A stretch of DNA of 14,191 nt from Nitrospirota bacterium (GTDB lineage: Bacteria; Nitrospirota; Thermodesulfovibrionia; Thermodesulfovibrionales; JdFR-88). The notes beneath the pieces were generated by a model that worked only from the letters and a program-made list of their open reading frames with translations, did not search any database and was not told the DNA's origin. Made by a program: the position numbers and the translations under genes. Where the stretch lies: the NCBI GenBank assembly GCA_021789735.1, contig JAJYJB010000067.1:1-14191 (forward strand), written 5' to 3'. Positions 1 to 6,537 of the stretch are shown here, one piece after another; the first letter of the stretch is position 1; each line of letters starts with the position of its first letter.

Positions 1-59
1 TCCGATCTCTCCTCCTGTTCTGAAGCTGCAACGAAAAAAAGATAGAAACCAAAAAAAAC

Positions 60-1886
60 ATGCGCAAGATCAATGTTGAGAACAAGCCCCCGGGTAAAGA
101 GGCCCCCAGGCTGGACCTGTGTTCCGTACTCTCCGCGATCGGCGATTCCGTGACCATCCAGGACACGGATTTCAGAATAATCTATCAGAACAAGGCCTCA
201 ATCGCAAAAACCGGCAGACATGCCGGCGAGCGCTGCTATGAAGCGTACGAGCATAACAGCCGGGTGTGCGAAGGCTGCCAACTGGAGATGTGCTTTGAGG
301 ACGGCAAGGTCCATCATAACGAAAGGGAGGTCTTAACCGGCAGCGGCACGGTGTACCTTGACGTGACGGCCTCGCCCCTCATGGATTCCGAAGGAAGGAT
401 CATCGCCGGAATCGAGGTGGTGCGTGACGTCACGAGCCGCAGGAAATTAGAAGAAGTCACCCGGAAAACGTCCGCTGCGCTGAGGTCTCTTGTGGAGGCA
501 TCGCCCCTCGCCATCATAACCCTTGACCTGGGCGGCATCGTAACTTTGTGGAACCCCGCGGCGGAAAGGATCTTCGGCTGGCGGAAGTCGGAGGTAAAGG
601 GGGCCAGGTGCCCGTTTATCTCCGAGGAGAAAAAAGAACAGTTCGAGGCATTCCTCGACAAGGTCCGGGCCGGAGAAAGCATAAGCGGCATGCGCGTGAG
701 AAGAGAGAAAAGGGACGGCTCCCCCATTGACGTGAACGTTGCCATCTCCCCCCTGAGGGATGAGTCCGGCAACATTACGGCGATGATGTGCCTCATTGAG
801 GACATAACCGACAGGGTGAAGATGGAAGAGAGGATATTCCAGGCCGAAAAGGACTGGGAAGACGTTTTCAACCAGACAACCGAGATGATCACCATTCATG
901 ACGCTCACTACAATATAATCCGCGCCAACAAGGCCGCTGAATCCATACTGGGGCTGCGGTCGGACGAAAAAGGGGCAAAGTGCTTTGAATACTATCACGG
1001 CAGGGAATGTCCCCCAGAAAATTGCCCTAGCTGCGCCGCTCTCAAGGACTTGCAGCCAGGCACCATAGAGTTTTTCGAGCCACATCTTAAAAAATTCCTG
1101 GAAATATCATCCGTTCCCAGGTTTGATGCCAATCACAGGCTGACGGGGATGATCCACATAGGCAGGGACATTACCCAGAAAAAGCGGCTGGAGTCAATCG
1201 CCAGCGCCGCATCGCTAATGGACAGCATCGGCTACGTGTTCAGCGGCATAAGGCATGAGATAGGCAGCCCGGTAAACGCGATCAAGCTCATCCTTTCCGT
1301 CCTCAGGGAGAAGATCCACACCTGCAGCACGGATGAGACAGGTCACAGCCTAGATTCCGCCCTGGAGCAGCTTGCTCGCGTTGAATTCCTTTTGAAGTCC
1401 CTGAGGAACTTCAACATGTTCGAGAACGTGGAGATAACGGGCATCTCTGTGCCGGAATATTTGAATAAGTTCCTGGACCTGGCCGGGCGGGATTTTCTTA
1501 AAAGGGGGATAGAGATAAACGTGGACATAGGCCACGAGGTGGAGGGCGTCCTTGCCGACCCCAGGGCGCTTCAGCAGGTGCTTTTGAACATCTTCTCAAA
1601 TGCTGCCGATGCCCTGGCCGGGACGGAAAGACCGAGGATAACCATCCGCTCCGGACAGCTGGAAAAGGTGGTGTTCATTACGGTGAAGGACAACGGGCGG
1701 GGCATACCTCCGCAGGAGCTGAAAAACCTGTTCAAGCCTTTTTACACCACGAAACCAAACGGAACCGGGCTTGGTCTGGTGATGATAAAAAAGATGATGG
1801 CAAAAATGGACGGCGATGTGGAGATAACGAGCAAAGAGGGAAGCGGCACGACAGTAAACCTTTTGCTTCCGGCCTGCGGAAGTTAA
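60..1886 (+). CDS. PAS-domain sensor histidine kinase (orphan)
   Basis: Predicted cytoplasmic sensor kinase of 608 aa; no membrane segment or signal peptide is visible. Three PAS domains come first (about residues 20-128, 140-252 and 262-375). A dimerisation/phosphoacceptor helix follows with RHEIGSPVN (phospho-His H399), then an HATPase_c domain: N-box around N510/N514, G1 DNGRGIP at 544-550, F-box FKPFYTTK at 558-565 and G2 GTGLGL at 568-573. The catalytic set is complete, so the kinase should be active. PAS1 (C59, C70, C73, C78) and PAS3 (C308, C317, C322, C325) carry Cys clusters, while PAS2 has a single Cys (C184). The start has no good Shine-Dalgarno, only an A-rich leader. An in-frame TGA at 21-23 and the lack of another start codon in between make ATG 60 the only reasonable choice. 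No receiver domain or response regulator lies in the window, so partner and signal are unknown. Confidence 0.93.
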   Translation: MRKINVENKPPGKEAPRLDLCSVLSAIGDSVTIQDTDFRIIYQNKASIAKTGRHAGERCYEAYEHNSRVCEGCQLEMCFEDGKVHHNEREVLTGSGTVYLDVTASPLMDSEGRIIAGIEVVRDVTSRRKLEEVTRKTSAALRSLVEASPLAIITLDLGGIVTLWNPAAERIFGWRKSEVKGARCPFISEEKKEQFEAFLDKVRAGESISGMRVRREKRDGSPIDVNVAISPLRDESGNITAMMCLIEDITDRVKMEERIFQAEKDWEDVFNQTTEMITIHDAHYNIIRANKAAESILGLRSDEKGAKCFEYYHGRECPPENCPSCAALKDLQPGTIEFFEPHLKKFLEISSVPRFDANHRLTGMIHIGRDITQKKRLESIASAASLMDSIGYVFSGIRHEIGSPVNAIKLILSVLREKIHTCSTDETGHSLDSALEQLARVEFLLKSLRNFNMFENVEITGISVPEYLNKFLDLAGRDFLKRGIEINVDIGHEVEGVLADPRALQQVLLNIFSNAADALAGTERPRITIRSGQLEKVVFITVKDNGRGIPPQELKNLFKPFYTTKPNGTGLGLVMIKKMMAKMDGDVEITSKEGSGTTVNLLLPACGS

Positions 1887-1916
1887 AGCCGGCGGTCCTT
1901 CCTTATAAAGGTCCCT

Positions 1917-2300
1917 TTACGCGGCGGTCCTGTTTTTGGGCCACTGGTTTATGATCTGCAGCAACTCCCTTATGTAGGCGTATTCGCACCTCGCGTCACA
2001 CCGGTCCAGGTTGAACTCTCCAAGGCAATACCCTGGGCACTCCTCCGTCCCAAGCCCCCGTCTGGCATAAACCGGCCCGGCGTAGAGATCCTTGAAGCTT
2101 TTGGACTTCACCGCCATGCTGGTGCCGCAATCCTTGGCCATATGTGTAAAGATGAACAGGCCCTCTCCTGGGTCTTCAAAATCCGCCTGGTACCCGTTCA
2201 GTGCGAGCTTTCCATCGGACAGAAACTCGTCCCTCCTAGGCCATTCCTGTTTGCAGCAGGGGCAGGTCTTGAACGCTTTTTTGGTTTCGTCGGCCTCCAT
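1917..2300 (-). CDS. Cys-rich small protein of unknown function
   Basis: A 127-aa soluble protein with no signal peptide or membrane helix. It has eight Cys: C13, C15 and C16 in TCPCCKQEW, C58 in DCGTS, C88 and C92 in CPGYC, and C101 and C105 in CDARC, plus H53. The pattern suggests a structural metal site, but no named domain is recognised. The text (TCPxC...W..R.EFLSD, GYQ, GLFIFTH, CGTS, ECPGYCL, CEYAYIRE, WPK) resembles uncharacterised conserved proteins I recall from deltaproteobacteria; this is from memory, not a search. It converges on the histidine kinase with a 30-nt gap and lies 47 nt beyond the deaminase stop on the same strand. ATG 2300 has no clear Shine-Dalgarno. Cys spacing and a coherent soluble composition favour a real gene. 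Function unknown. Confidence 0.8.
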   Translation of the reverse strand: MEADETKKAFKTCPCCKQEWPRRDEFLSDGKLALNGYQADFEDPGEGLFIFTHMAKDCGTSMAVKSKSFKDLYAGPVYARRGLGTEECPGYCLGEFNLDRCDARCEYAYIRELLQIINQWPKNRTAA

Positions 2301-2322
2301 GTCTAGATTCTAATACGGAGAG

Positions 2323-2346
2323 AAAATAAATCAACCGGCGCTCCGG
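2323..2346 (-). terminator. Possible weak terminator after the deaminase gene
   Basis: Just past the stop of the amidohydrolase gene, the minus strand has a short GC hairpin (CCGG stem, loop AGCG, CCGG at 2335-2346). An imperfect T-rich stretch follows, ending near 2323. The stem is short and the T tract is interrupted, so this is a weak call. It could separate proS-deaminase transcription from the downstream Cys-rich gene. Confidence 0.22.
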
Positions 2347-2347
2347 G

Positions 2348-3754
2348 TCAGGCCGAGTCCTTTATTTTTTTACCCCATTGCCTCGCCTTGTACAGGATAT
2401 CTTCTTCGTCCGCGGTGACGGCCTGTCCGTCTCTGACGACGGGCTTTCCGTTTACCATCACGTTTTCAACGTCCGAGGGCCTTGCGGCATAAACGATATG
2501 GGAAAATATGTTATAGATGGGCGTGAGGTGGGGCTTGTTCAGGTCAAGCATTATAAGGTCGGCGGCCTTTCCTTTCCTTATGGAGCCCGTTTTGTCTCCG
2601 AGGCCAAGCGCCTCCGCGCCCCGTATCGTGGCCATCTCGACCACCGTTTTGGCATCCAGGGCGGAGGGGTCCCCGGAAACGGTCTTGTGGAGCTTGGAGG
2701 CCGTGCCCATTTCTCCAAACAGGTTCAGGTCATTGTTGCTGGCCGCCCCGTCCGTTCCGAAGGTGACTTTTACGCCGGCGCGTATCATCGCCGCCACGGG
2801 CGCGTACCCGGAAACAAGCTTCAGATTGCTCTCCGCGCAATGCGAGACCCCGACGCGCCGTTTTGCCAGTATCTCTATCTCTTCCTCATCAAGCCAGACG
2901 CAGTGCGCTGCTATTACGCGGCGGGAGAGCACCCCGAGGCCGTCAAGGAATTTCACCGGCCTTTGCCCGTACATTCTTTCGATCTCCTCGGCCTCCCATC
3001 TGGTCTCGGAGAGATGCAGGTGCATGGGTATGTCATATTTCTCAGCCATTTGGGCCGCCCTTTTCTGTCCTTCCGGCCCGCAGGTATAAAGTGCATGCGG
3101 GGCCACTGAGGGAGTTATAAGCTCATCGTTTAAAAATTCGTTCACAAGCTCATGGGCCCGTTCGAAGTACTCATCCATGTTGTTGGCGATCCTGGTCGGG
3201 AAATCGAGTATTCCGGCCCCCAGAACGGCCCTCATCCCGAATTTCTTTACGGCCGGGGCTGCGTGGGTCTCGTAGAAATACATGTCGTTGTAGGTAGTTG
3301 TGCCGCCTTTAAGCATTTCCAGACAGGCAAGCTCCGTGGCGTCGTTTATGAACTCCGGGCCGAGCCATTTGGACTCTATGGGCCAGATGTGCTTTTCGAG
3401 CCATTCCTTAAGCGGCAGGTCATCTGCTATTCCCCTCAGATATACCATGGCGGCGTGGGTATGCGTGTTTACAAGGCCTGGAAGCAGGGCCTTCAGCCGT
3501 CCGCTGCCGCCGATAACATCTTGCGCGGCATATTTTTTTTCCATTTCTGAAGCGGGGCCCACATCCGTTATCTTGTCTCCGCGGACGGCAACGGCGCCGT
3601 CCTCTGTCAAGCACGGCCTTTTTTGTTTTCCGCCCTCGCCCCTGTCTCCAGGGGCGCCAGCCGTCTCATCCCCTGAGACGCCGGCCGTATCATCCATTGT
3701 CAGGACATACTGGGCCTTCAGTATGAAGTCAACTTTTTCTTTTTCTTTCCCCAT
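2348..3754 (-). CDS. mtaD: Amidohydrolase, MTA/SAH deaminase type
   Basis: A 468-aa metal-dependent hydrolase of the amidohydrolase superfamily, closest to 5-methylthioadenosine/S-adenosylhomocysteine deaminases. These convert MTA and SAH to their inosine forms and ammonia in methionine/SAM salvage. The metal and catalytic signature is complete: NTHTH (H98, H100), HLHLSE (H245, H247, E250), AAHCVWLDEEE (H284) and TFGTDGAASNN (D335). Length is above the usual ~430 aa because of an insert at residues 21-48, rich in Gly, Asp and Glu, made partly of an octad repeat (separate entry). Outside the insert the barrel is intact, so activity is expected. ATG 3754 lies 3 nt after the proS stop, so the two are probably co-translated; its own Shine-Dalgarno is weak. 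Related enzymes deaminate aminodeoxyfutalosine in menaquinone synthesis, and sequence alone does not exclude that substrate. Confidence 0.92.
   Translation of the reverse strand: MGKEKEKVDFILKAQYVLTMDDTAGVSGDETAGAPGDRGEGGKQKRPCLTEDGAVAVRGDKITDVGPASEMEKKYAAQDVIGGSGRLKALLPGLVNTHTHAAMVYLRGIADDLPLKEWLEKHIWPIESKWLGPEFINDATELACLEMLKGGTTTYNDMYFYETHAAPAVKKFGMRAVLGAGILDFPTRIANNMDEYFERAHELVNEFLNDELITPSVAPHALYTCGPEGQKRAAQMAEKYDIPMHLHLSETRWEAEEIERMYGQRPVKFLDGLGVLSRRVIAAHCVWLDEEEIEILAKRRVGVSHCAESNLKLVSGYAPVAAMIRAGVKVTFGTDGAASNNDLNLFGEMGTASKLHKTVSGDPSALDAKTVVEMATIRGAEALGLGDKTGSIRKGKAADLIMLDLNKPHLTPIYNIFSHIVYAARPSDVENVMVNGKPVVRDGQAVTADEEDILYKARQWGKKIKDSA
3647..3694 (-). repeat. 24-bp tandem repeat with palindromes inside mtaD
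   Basis: Two adjacent in-frame 24-bp units (3671-3694 and 3647-3670, about 18 of 24 bases identical) encode the octads DDTAGVSG and DETAGAPG. A degenerate continuation encodes DRGEGG (to about 3629). Two perfect inverted repeats lie over this segment: an 8-bp stem CGCCCCTG/CAGGGGCG with loop TCTC at 3637-3656, and a 7-bp stem CGTCTCA/TGAGACG with loop TCCCC at 3662-3680. The segment falls between the first strand of the protein and the strand beginning EDGAVAVRGD, where family members normally have a short turn. Confidence 0.85.
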
Positions 3755-3757
3755 GGT

Positions 3758-5479
3758 TCACATTCCGTTTTTTGCCTTGCCTGCCGGGACGTCCTCTTTC
3801 AATATGGCGGCCGCTTCATGCGGGCTCACCTTACGTATCTCTTTCGTGCGCCTGTCCTTAAGCTCAACAAGCCCCTCCTTCAGGGTCCTTCCTCCGATGA
3901 CCACCTGTTTGGGGATGCCTATAAGGTCGGCGTCCTTGAACTTTACCCCGGCACGAAGGTCCCGGTCGTCTATGAGCGTTTCCACCCCGGCAGAGGCCAG
4001 CTCCTCGTATATCCTCCAGGCGACGGACTCCACTTCCGACTCATCAGCCGAAATGGGGATGACTTCCACGTCAAAGGGTGCGATGGCTTCGGGCCAGATC
4101 ATGCCGTCCCTGTCGTGGTTCTGCTCTATTGCCGCGGCCGCTATCCTGGCCGGGCCTATGCCGTAGCTGCCCATTATGATGGGCCTTTCCTCTCCCGACT
4201 CATCGAGGAAGAAGGCGCCCAGCGCCTGCGAATACTTCGTGCCAAGCTGGAAGATGTTCCCTATCTCTATGGCTTTTTCGATCCTGACCACAGAGCCGCA
4301 TTTTGGGCAGAGGTCCCCTTCCTTTGCCACATGGATATCGTGCCAGGCGGCCTGGAAATCGGTCCCGGCCGTTATGCCGCGCCGGTGGTAGTGGGGCTTG
4401 TTGGCGCCCGTTATGTAGCTGCCCGTCCTGAGGGCCGGGTCTGCGACAAGCTTCATATCGCCGTGCCCCATGGGGCCTATGAATCCCGCCTCTACGCCCA
4501 GGATCTCTTTTACCTCCTGTTTGAGAGCGGCCCTGAACGGGCCGATGATGCGCTGGAGCTTTTTTTCGTGCAGCTGCTGGTCTCCGCGCACAAGCGCGAG
4601 CACGGGCCCGCCTTCTTCCGCCATGACAAGTATGCTTTTTATGAAACGCTCCGGCCTTTCTTTTAAAAAACGGCTCACCTCATCCACGGTCCTCTTTTCA
4701 GGCGTATGGACCTCGCCCGTTTCTTCGTTCCTTTCAGCCGGTTCCGGCGCTGAAGGCGAGGGCACCGAGCCCGCGATCTCCACATTGGCCTGGTACCCGC
4801 AGGACGCACAGAGCACTATTTCGTCCTCGCCCGCGTCGCTTACCGCCATGAACTCATGCGCGACCGCCCCGCCCATCATGCCGGTGTCTGACTCCACCTG
4901 GTAGAATTTCAGGCCGCACCTGGTGAATATGCGGTGGTAGGCTTCCTCGTGCAGCTTGTAGCTCCGCTTCAGGGCCTCCACAGACGTATCAAAGCTGTAG
5001 CTGTCCTTCATGAGGAACTCCCGCGTGCGCAGTATCCCGCTTTTTGGCCTCGCCTCGTCCCTGAGCTTGGTCTGTATCTGGTACCATATCTGGGGCATCT
5101 GCCTGTAGGAGCGTATCTCCCTGGAGGCAAGCCATGTCATTATCTCCTCGTGCGTCATGCCGAGGCACATGTCCCTGCCACCTCTGTCCTTAAGCCGGAA
5201 CATCTCCTCCTTGATATCGAACCATCTGCCGGTCTGCTGCCACTGCTCGGCGGGATGGAGCACGGGCATTGAGACCTCCTGCGCCCCGATGGCGTCCATT
5301 TCTTCGCGCAGGATGCGGTTTATCCTGGTTATCACCTTCCAGCCTAGGGGCAGGTATATGTAAAGACCCGCGGCAAGCTGCCTGACATAGCCCGCACGGA
5401 GCATGAGCTTGTGGCTTTCGGCTACGGCTTCGGAGGGAACCTCCCGCACCGTGGGGACGAGCATCCTTGATAATCTCAT
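3758..5479 (-). CDS. proS: Prolyl-tRNA synthetase
   Basis: Class II aminoacyl-tRNA synthetase that charges tRNA-Pro in the cytoplasm; 573 aa, the usual size of the bacterial form with an inserted editing domain. Visible parts in order: N-terminal catalytic segment with LAAGLYIYLPLG near 36-46, the TxE loop MTHEE at 108-112, motif 2 RTREFLMKDSYSFD at 151-164, and the YbaK-like editing insert (about 230-395) with a Lys (K281) aligning with the editing Lys of E. coli ProRS and GFIGPMG at 332-338. The return to the catalytic core is IFQLGTKYS near 409-417, with motif 3 GSYGIGPAR at 437-445. The anticodon-binding domain follows (about 468-560) with DDRDLRAGVKFKDADLIGIP. CxxC pairs at 224-227 and 391-394 flank the insert. 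ATG 5479 has a GGGAGG Shine-Dalgarno 7 nt upstream. First gene of a two-gene unit with mtaD, divergent from thioredoxin. Confidence 0.98.
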   Translation of the reverse strand: MRLSRMLVPTVREVPSEAVAESHKLMLRAGYVRQLAAGLYIYLPLGWKVITRINRILREEMDAIGAQEVSMPVLHPAEQWQQTGRWFDIKEEMFRLKDRGGRDMCLGMTHEEIMTWLASREIRSYRQMPQIWYQIQTKLRDEARPKSGILRTREFLMKDSYSFDTSVEALKRSYKLHEEAYHRIFTRCGLKFYQVESDTGMMGGAVAHEFMAVSDAGEDEIVLCASCGYQANVEIAGSVPSPSAPEPAERNEETGEVHTPEKRTVDEVSRFLKERPERFIKSILVMAEEGGPVLALVRGDQQLHEKKLQRIIGPFRAALKQEVKEILGVEAGFIGPMGHGDMKLVADPALRTGSYITGANKPHYHRRGITAGTDFQAAWHDIHVAKEGDLCPKCGSVVRIEKAIEIGNIFQLGTKYSQALGAFFLDESGEERPIIMGSYGIGPARIAAAAIEQNHDRDGMIWPEAIAPFDVEVIPISADESEVESVAWRIYEELASAGVETLIDDRDLRAGVKFKDADLIGIPKQVVIGGRTLKEGLVELKDRRTKEIRKVSPHEAAAILKEDVPAGKAKNGM

Positions 5480-5486
5480 TAAAAAA

Positions 5487-5492
5487 CCTCCC
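5487..5492 (-). promoter_or_regulatory. Shine-Dalgarno of proS
   Basis: GGGAGG on the minus strand, 7 nt before ATG 5479. It fixes the proS start. The same hexamer precedes ihfB, rpsA and ispH, so it is a good guide to starts in this genome. Confidence 0.8.
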
Positions 5493-5513
5493 TTTTTTAT
5501 GTCTGCGGGTTTT

Positions 5514-5555
5514 TTAGACTTTAATTATTATAGGAATTTTTATTATAATATAAAG
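5514..5555. promoter_or_regulatory. AT-rich divergent promoter region (proS / trx)
   Basis: The gap between the divergent proS and thioredoxin genes (5480-5662) has an AT-rich core. A perfect TATAAT is present on the plus strand at 5544-5549, with a poor -35 (TTAATT) 17 bp upstream at 5521-5526. A second perfect TATAAT is on the minus strand at 5527-5532, also without a good -35. If both are used, the promoters overlap and would compete for RNA polymerase. The rest of the gap is a leader hairpin (separate entry) and the Shine-Dalgarno sites. No small gene was seen there. Confidence 0.5.
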
Positions 5556-5598
5556 GACAACGCTCACGCGGATGAATTAAGCAAAAAACAATATTACA

Positions 5599-5624
5599 GG
5601 GAATTCCCGCGGTTTTGCCGCGGG
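5599..5624 (+). promoter_or_regulatory. Overlapping inverted repeats in the trx leader
   Basis: A perfect 10-bp palindrome GGGAATTCCC (5599-5608) shares its last three bases with a hairpin of 7-bp stem CCCGCGG/CCGCGGG and loop TTTTG (5606-5624). No T run follows on either strand, so it does not look like an intrinsic terminator. It sits 25-40 nt before the thioredoxin Shine-Dalgarno and about 50 nt past the plus-strand -10. It could be an RNA structure or a protein-binding site. Confidence 0.5.
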
Positions 5625-5648
5625 CGGAAAAATGTCAATAATCCATGC

Positions 5649-5654
5649 AGGAGG
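5649..5654 (+). promoter_or_regulatory. Shine-Dalgarno of thioredoxin (decides the start)
   Basis: AGGAGG at 5649-5654 lies 8 nt before ATG 5663. The longer in-frame ATG at 5645 overlaps the ribosome site itself and has no site of its own. The start at 5663 is therefore chosen. Confidence 0.85.
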
Positions 5655-5662
5655 GTCGGCAG

Positions 5663-5992
5663 ATGGCGGAAGGAGTTTCTGCAGTTACATCGGCGTCTTG
5701 GGAAAATGAAGTGCTCAAATTCGGGGGCCTTGTCATGGTCGATTTCTGGGCTGCGTGGTGCGGACCGTGCCGCATAATAGCTCCTACTGTCGAAGAGCTG
5801 GCCGGAGAGTATGCCGGCAGGGTTAAGGTCATGAAACTGAACACGGATGAGAACCCGGACGTGGCAAGCAGATACAAGATAATGGGGATACCCACTCTCA
5901 TATTCTTCAAAAACGGCGAGAAGGTGGACCAGGTGGTAGGGGCCGTCCCGAAACCCCAGTTGAAGGCCAAGATAGATTCGCTTCTGGGGTAG
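5663..5992 (+). CDS. trxA: Thioredoxin
   Basis: Small cytoplasmic disulfide reductase of 109 aa, the normal thioredoxin size. It has the active site WCGPC (W32, C33, C36) after VMVDFWAAW, and the cis-proline loop GIPTL (P77). It donates electrons to ribonucleotide reductase, peroxiredoxins and similar partners, and is recharged by thioredoxin reductase, which is not in the window. The start is set by AGGAGG 8 nt upstream; an upstream ATG at 5645 would add six residues but has no ribosome site. The leader has overlapping inverted repeats. It is first in a three-gene run with a TlpA-like protein (1-nt gap) and ffh. All expected residues are present. Confidence 0.96.
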   Translation: MAEGVSAVTSASWENEVLKFGGLVMVDFWAAWCGPCRIIAPTVEELAGEYAGRVKVMKLNTDENPDVASRYKIMGIPTLIFFKNGEKVDQVVGAVPKPQLKAKIDSLLG

Positions 5993-5993
5993 A

Positions 5994-6533
5994 ATGTATA
6001 TGAGCCAGAGGATTAAGAAGTTCCTTTTACTCGGCCTGATAGCGGTTTGCGGCTTTCTTTTTATTATTTCGTATGGCTGCAAGAAAAAAGCGCCTTCCAC
6101 GCCCGTTGTGGGCGCGCAGGCCCCAAGCTTCGTCCTTACCGATATTAACGGGCACACTCGCAGTCTTTCCTCCATGAGGGGCAAGGTCGTGGTCGTTGAT
6201 TTCTGGGCCACATGGTGTCCTCCGTGCCAGGCGTCCATCCCGACAATGAACAGGATATACAGCCGGTTCAAAGGGAAGAATTTTGCGATGCTTGGCATAT
6301 CCATAGATGACGGCGCTGGCGCTGATGCGCAGGTAAAGAGCTTCGTAAAGAATTTCCAGGTCCTTTACCCGGTCGCAAGGGATAACAAGGACATTGCTGA
6401 TGAATATGGAGTGAGCGGAATACCCAACCTTTTCATAATAGACAAGGACGGGGTCATACGCGACCACCATATGGGGTTCAGCCCGGATGAATTTGGCGAG
6501 ATATCAGGTGAGATACAGGATCTGTTGAAATAA
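5994..6533 (+). CDS. TlpA/ResA-like membrane-anchored thioredoxin
   Basis: A 179-aa extracytoplasmic thiol-disulfide oxidoreductase of the AhpC/TSA-Redoxin (TlpA/ResA) family. A basic N-terminus (SQRIKKF) and hydrophobic segment (about 10-27) end at SYGC, with C29 a plausible but imperfect lipoprotein cysteine. The domain is therefore probably held outside the inner membrane as a lipoprotein or by an uncleaved anchor. The active site is WCPPC (C75, C78) in VVVDFWATW, followed by GISIDD and the cis-Pro loop SGIPNLFIIDKDG (P144). Members reduce apocytochrome c or other envelope proteins; a role in cytochrome maturation fits the Rieske/cytochrome b cluster nearby but is inference. It starts 1 nt after trx and ends 4 nt before ffh. 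ATG 6000 (third residue) is an alternative start, with a slightly better distance from GGGG at 5986-5989. Confidence 0.9.
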   Translation: MYMSQRIKKFLLLGLIAVCGFLFIISYGCKKKAPSTPVVGAQAPSFVLTDINGHTRSLSSMRGKVVVVDFWATWCPPCQASIPTMNRIYSRFKGKNFAMLGISIDDGAGADAQVKSFVKNFQVLYPVARDNKDIADEYGVSGIPNLFIIDKDGVIRDHHMGFSPDEFGEISGEIQDLLK

Positions 6534-6537
6534 AAAA

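Noticed and set aside
1..59. Regulatory site or gene end upstream of the kinase
   Set aside because: The 59 bases hold a pyrimidine-rich stretch and A tracts, but no clear promoter, ribosome site or terminator; a TGA at 21-23 could end an upstream gene but too little is visible to say.
447..1085. Minus-strand open frames opposite the histidine kinase
   Set aside because: No motifs, no ribosome site, fully covered by PAS-domain coding on the plus strand.
1887..1916. Bidirectional terminator between the kinase and the Cys-rich gene
   Set aside because: Only a 4-bp CCTT/AAGG stem with a 3-nt loop and no T run could be found in the 30-nt gap.
2378..3109. Long open frame on the plus strand (243 aa) opposite the deaminase
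   Set aside because: It is the complement of a well-recognised MtaD protein, has no recognisable motif and no ribosome site; GC-rich third positions keep the antisense frame open.
3300..4166. 288-aa plus-strand open frame spanning the mtaD/proS junction
   Set aside because: Antisense to two confidently identified genes, Ser/Pro-rich low-information translation, no ribosome site.
5645..5662. Upstream ATG start for thioredoxin (115 aa)
   Set aside because: The Shine-Dalgarno AGGAGG lies inside this stretch and is correctly spaced for ATG 5663.
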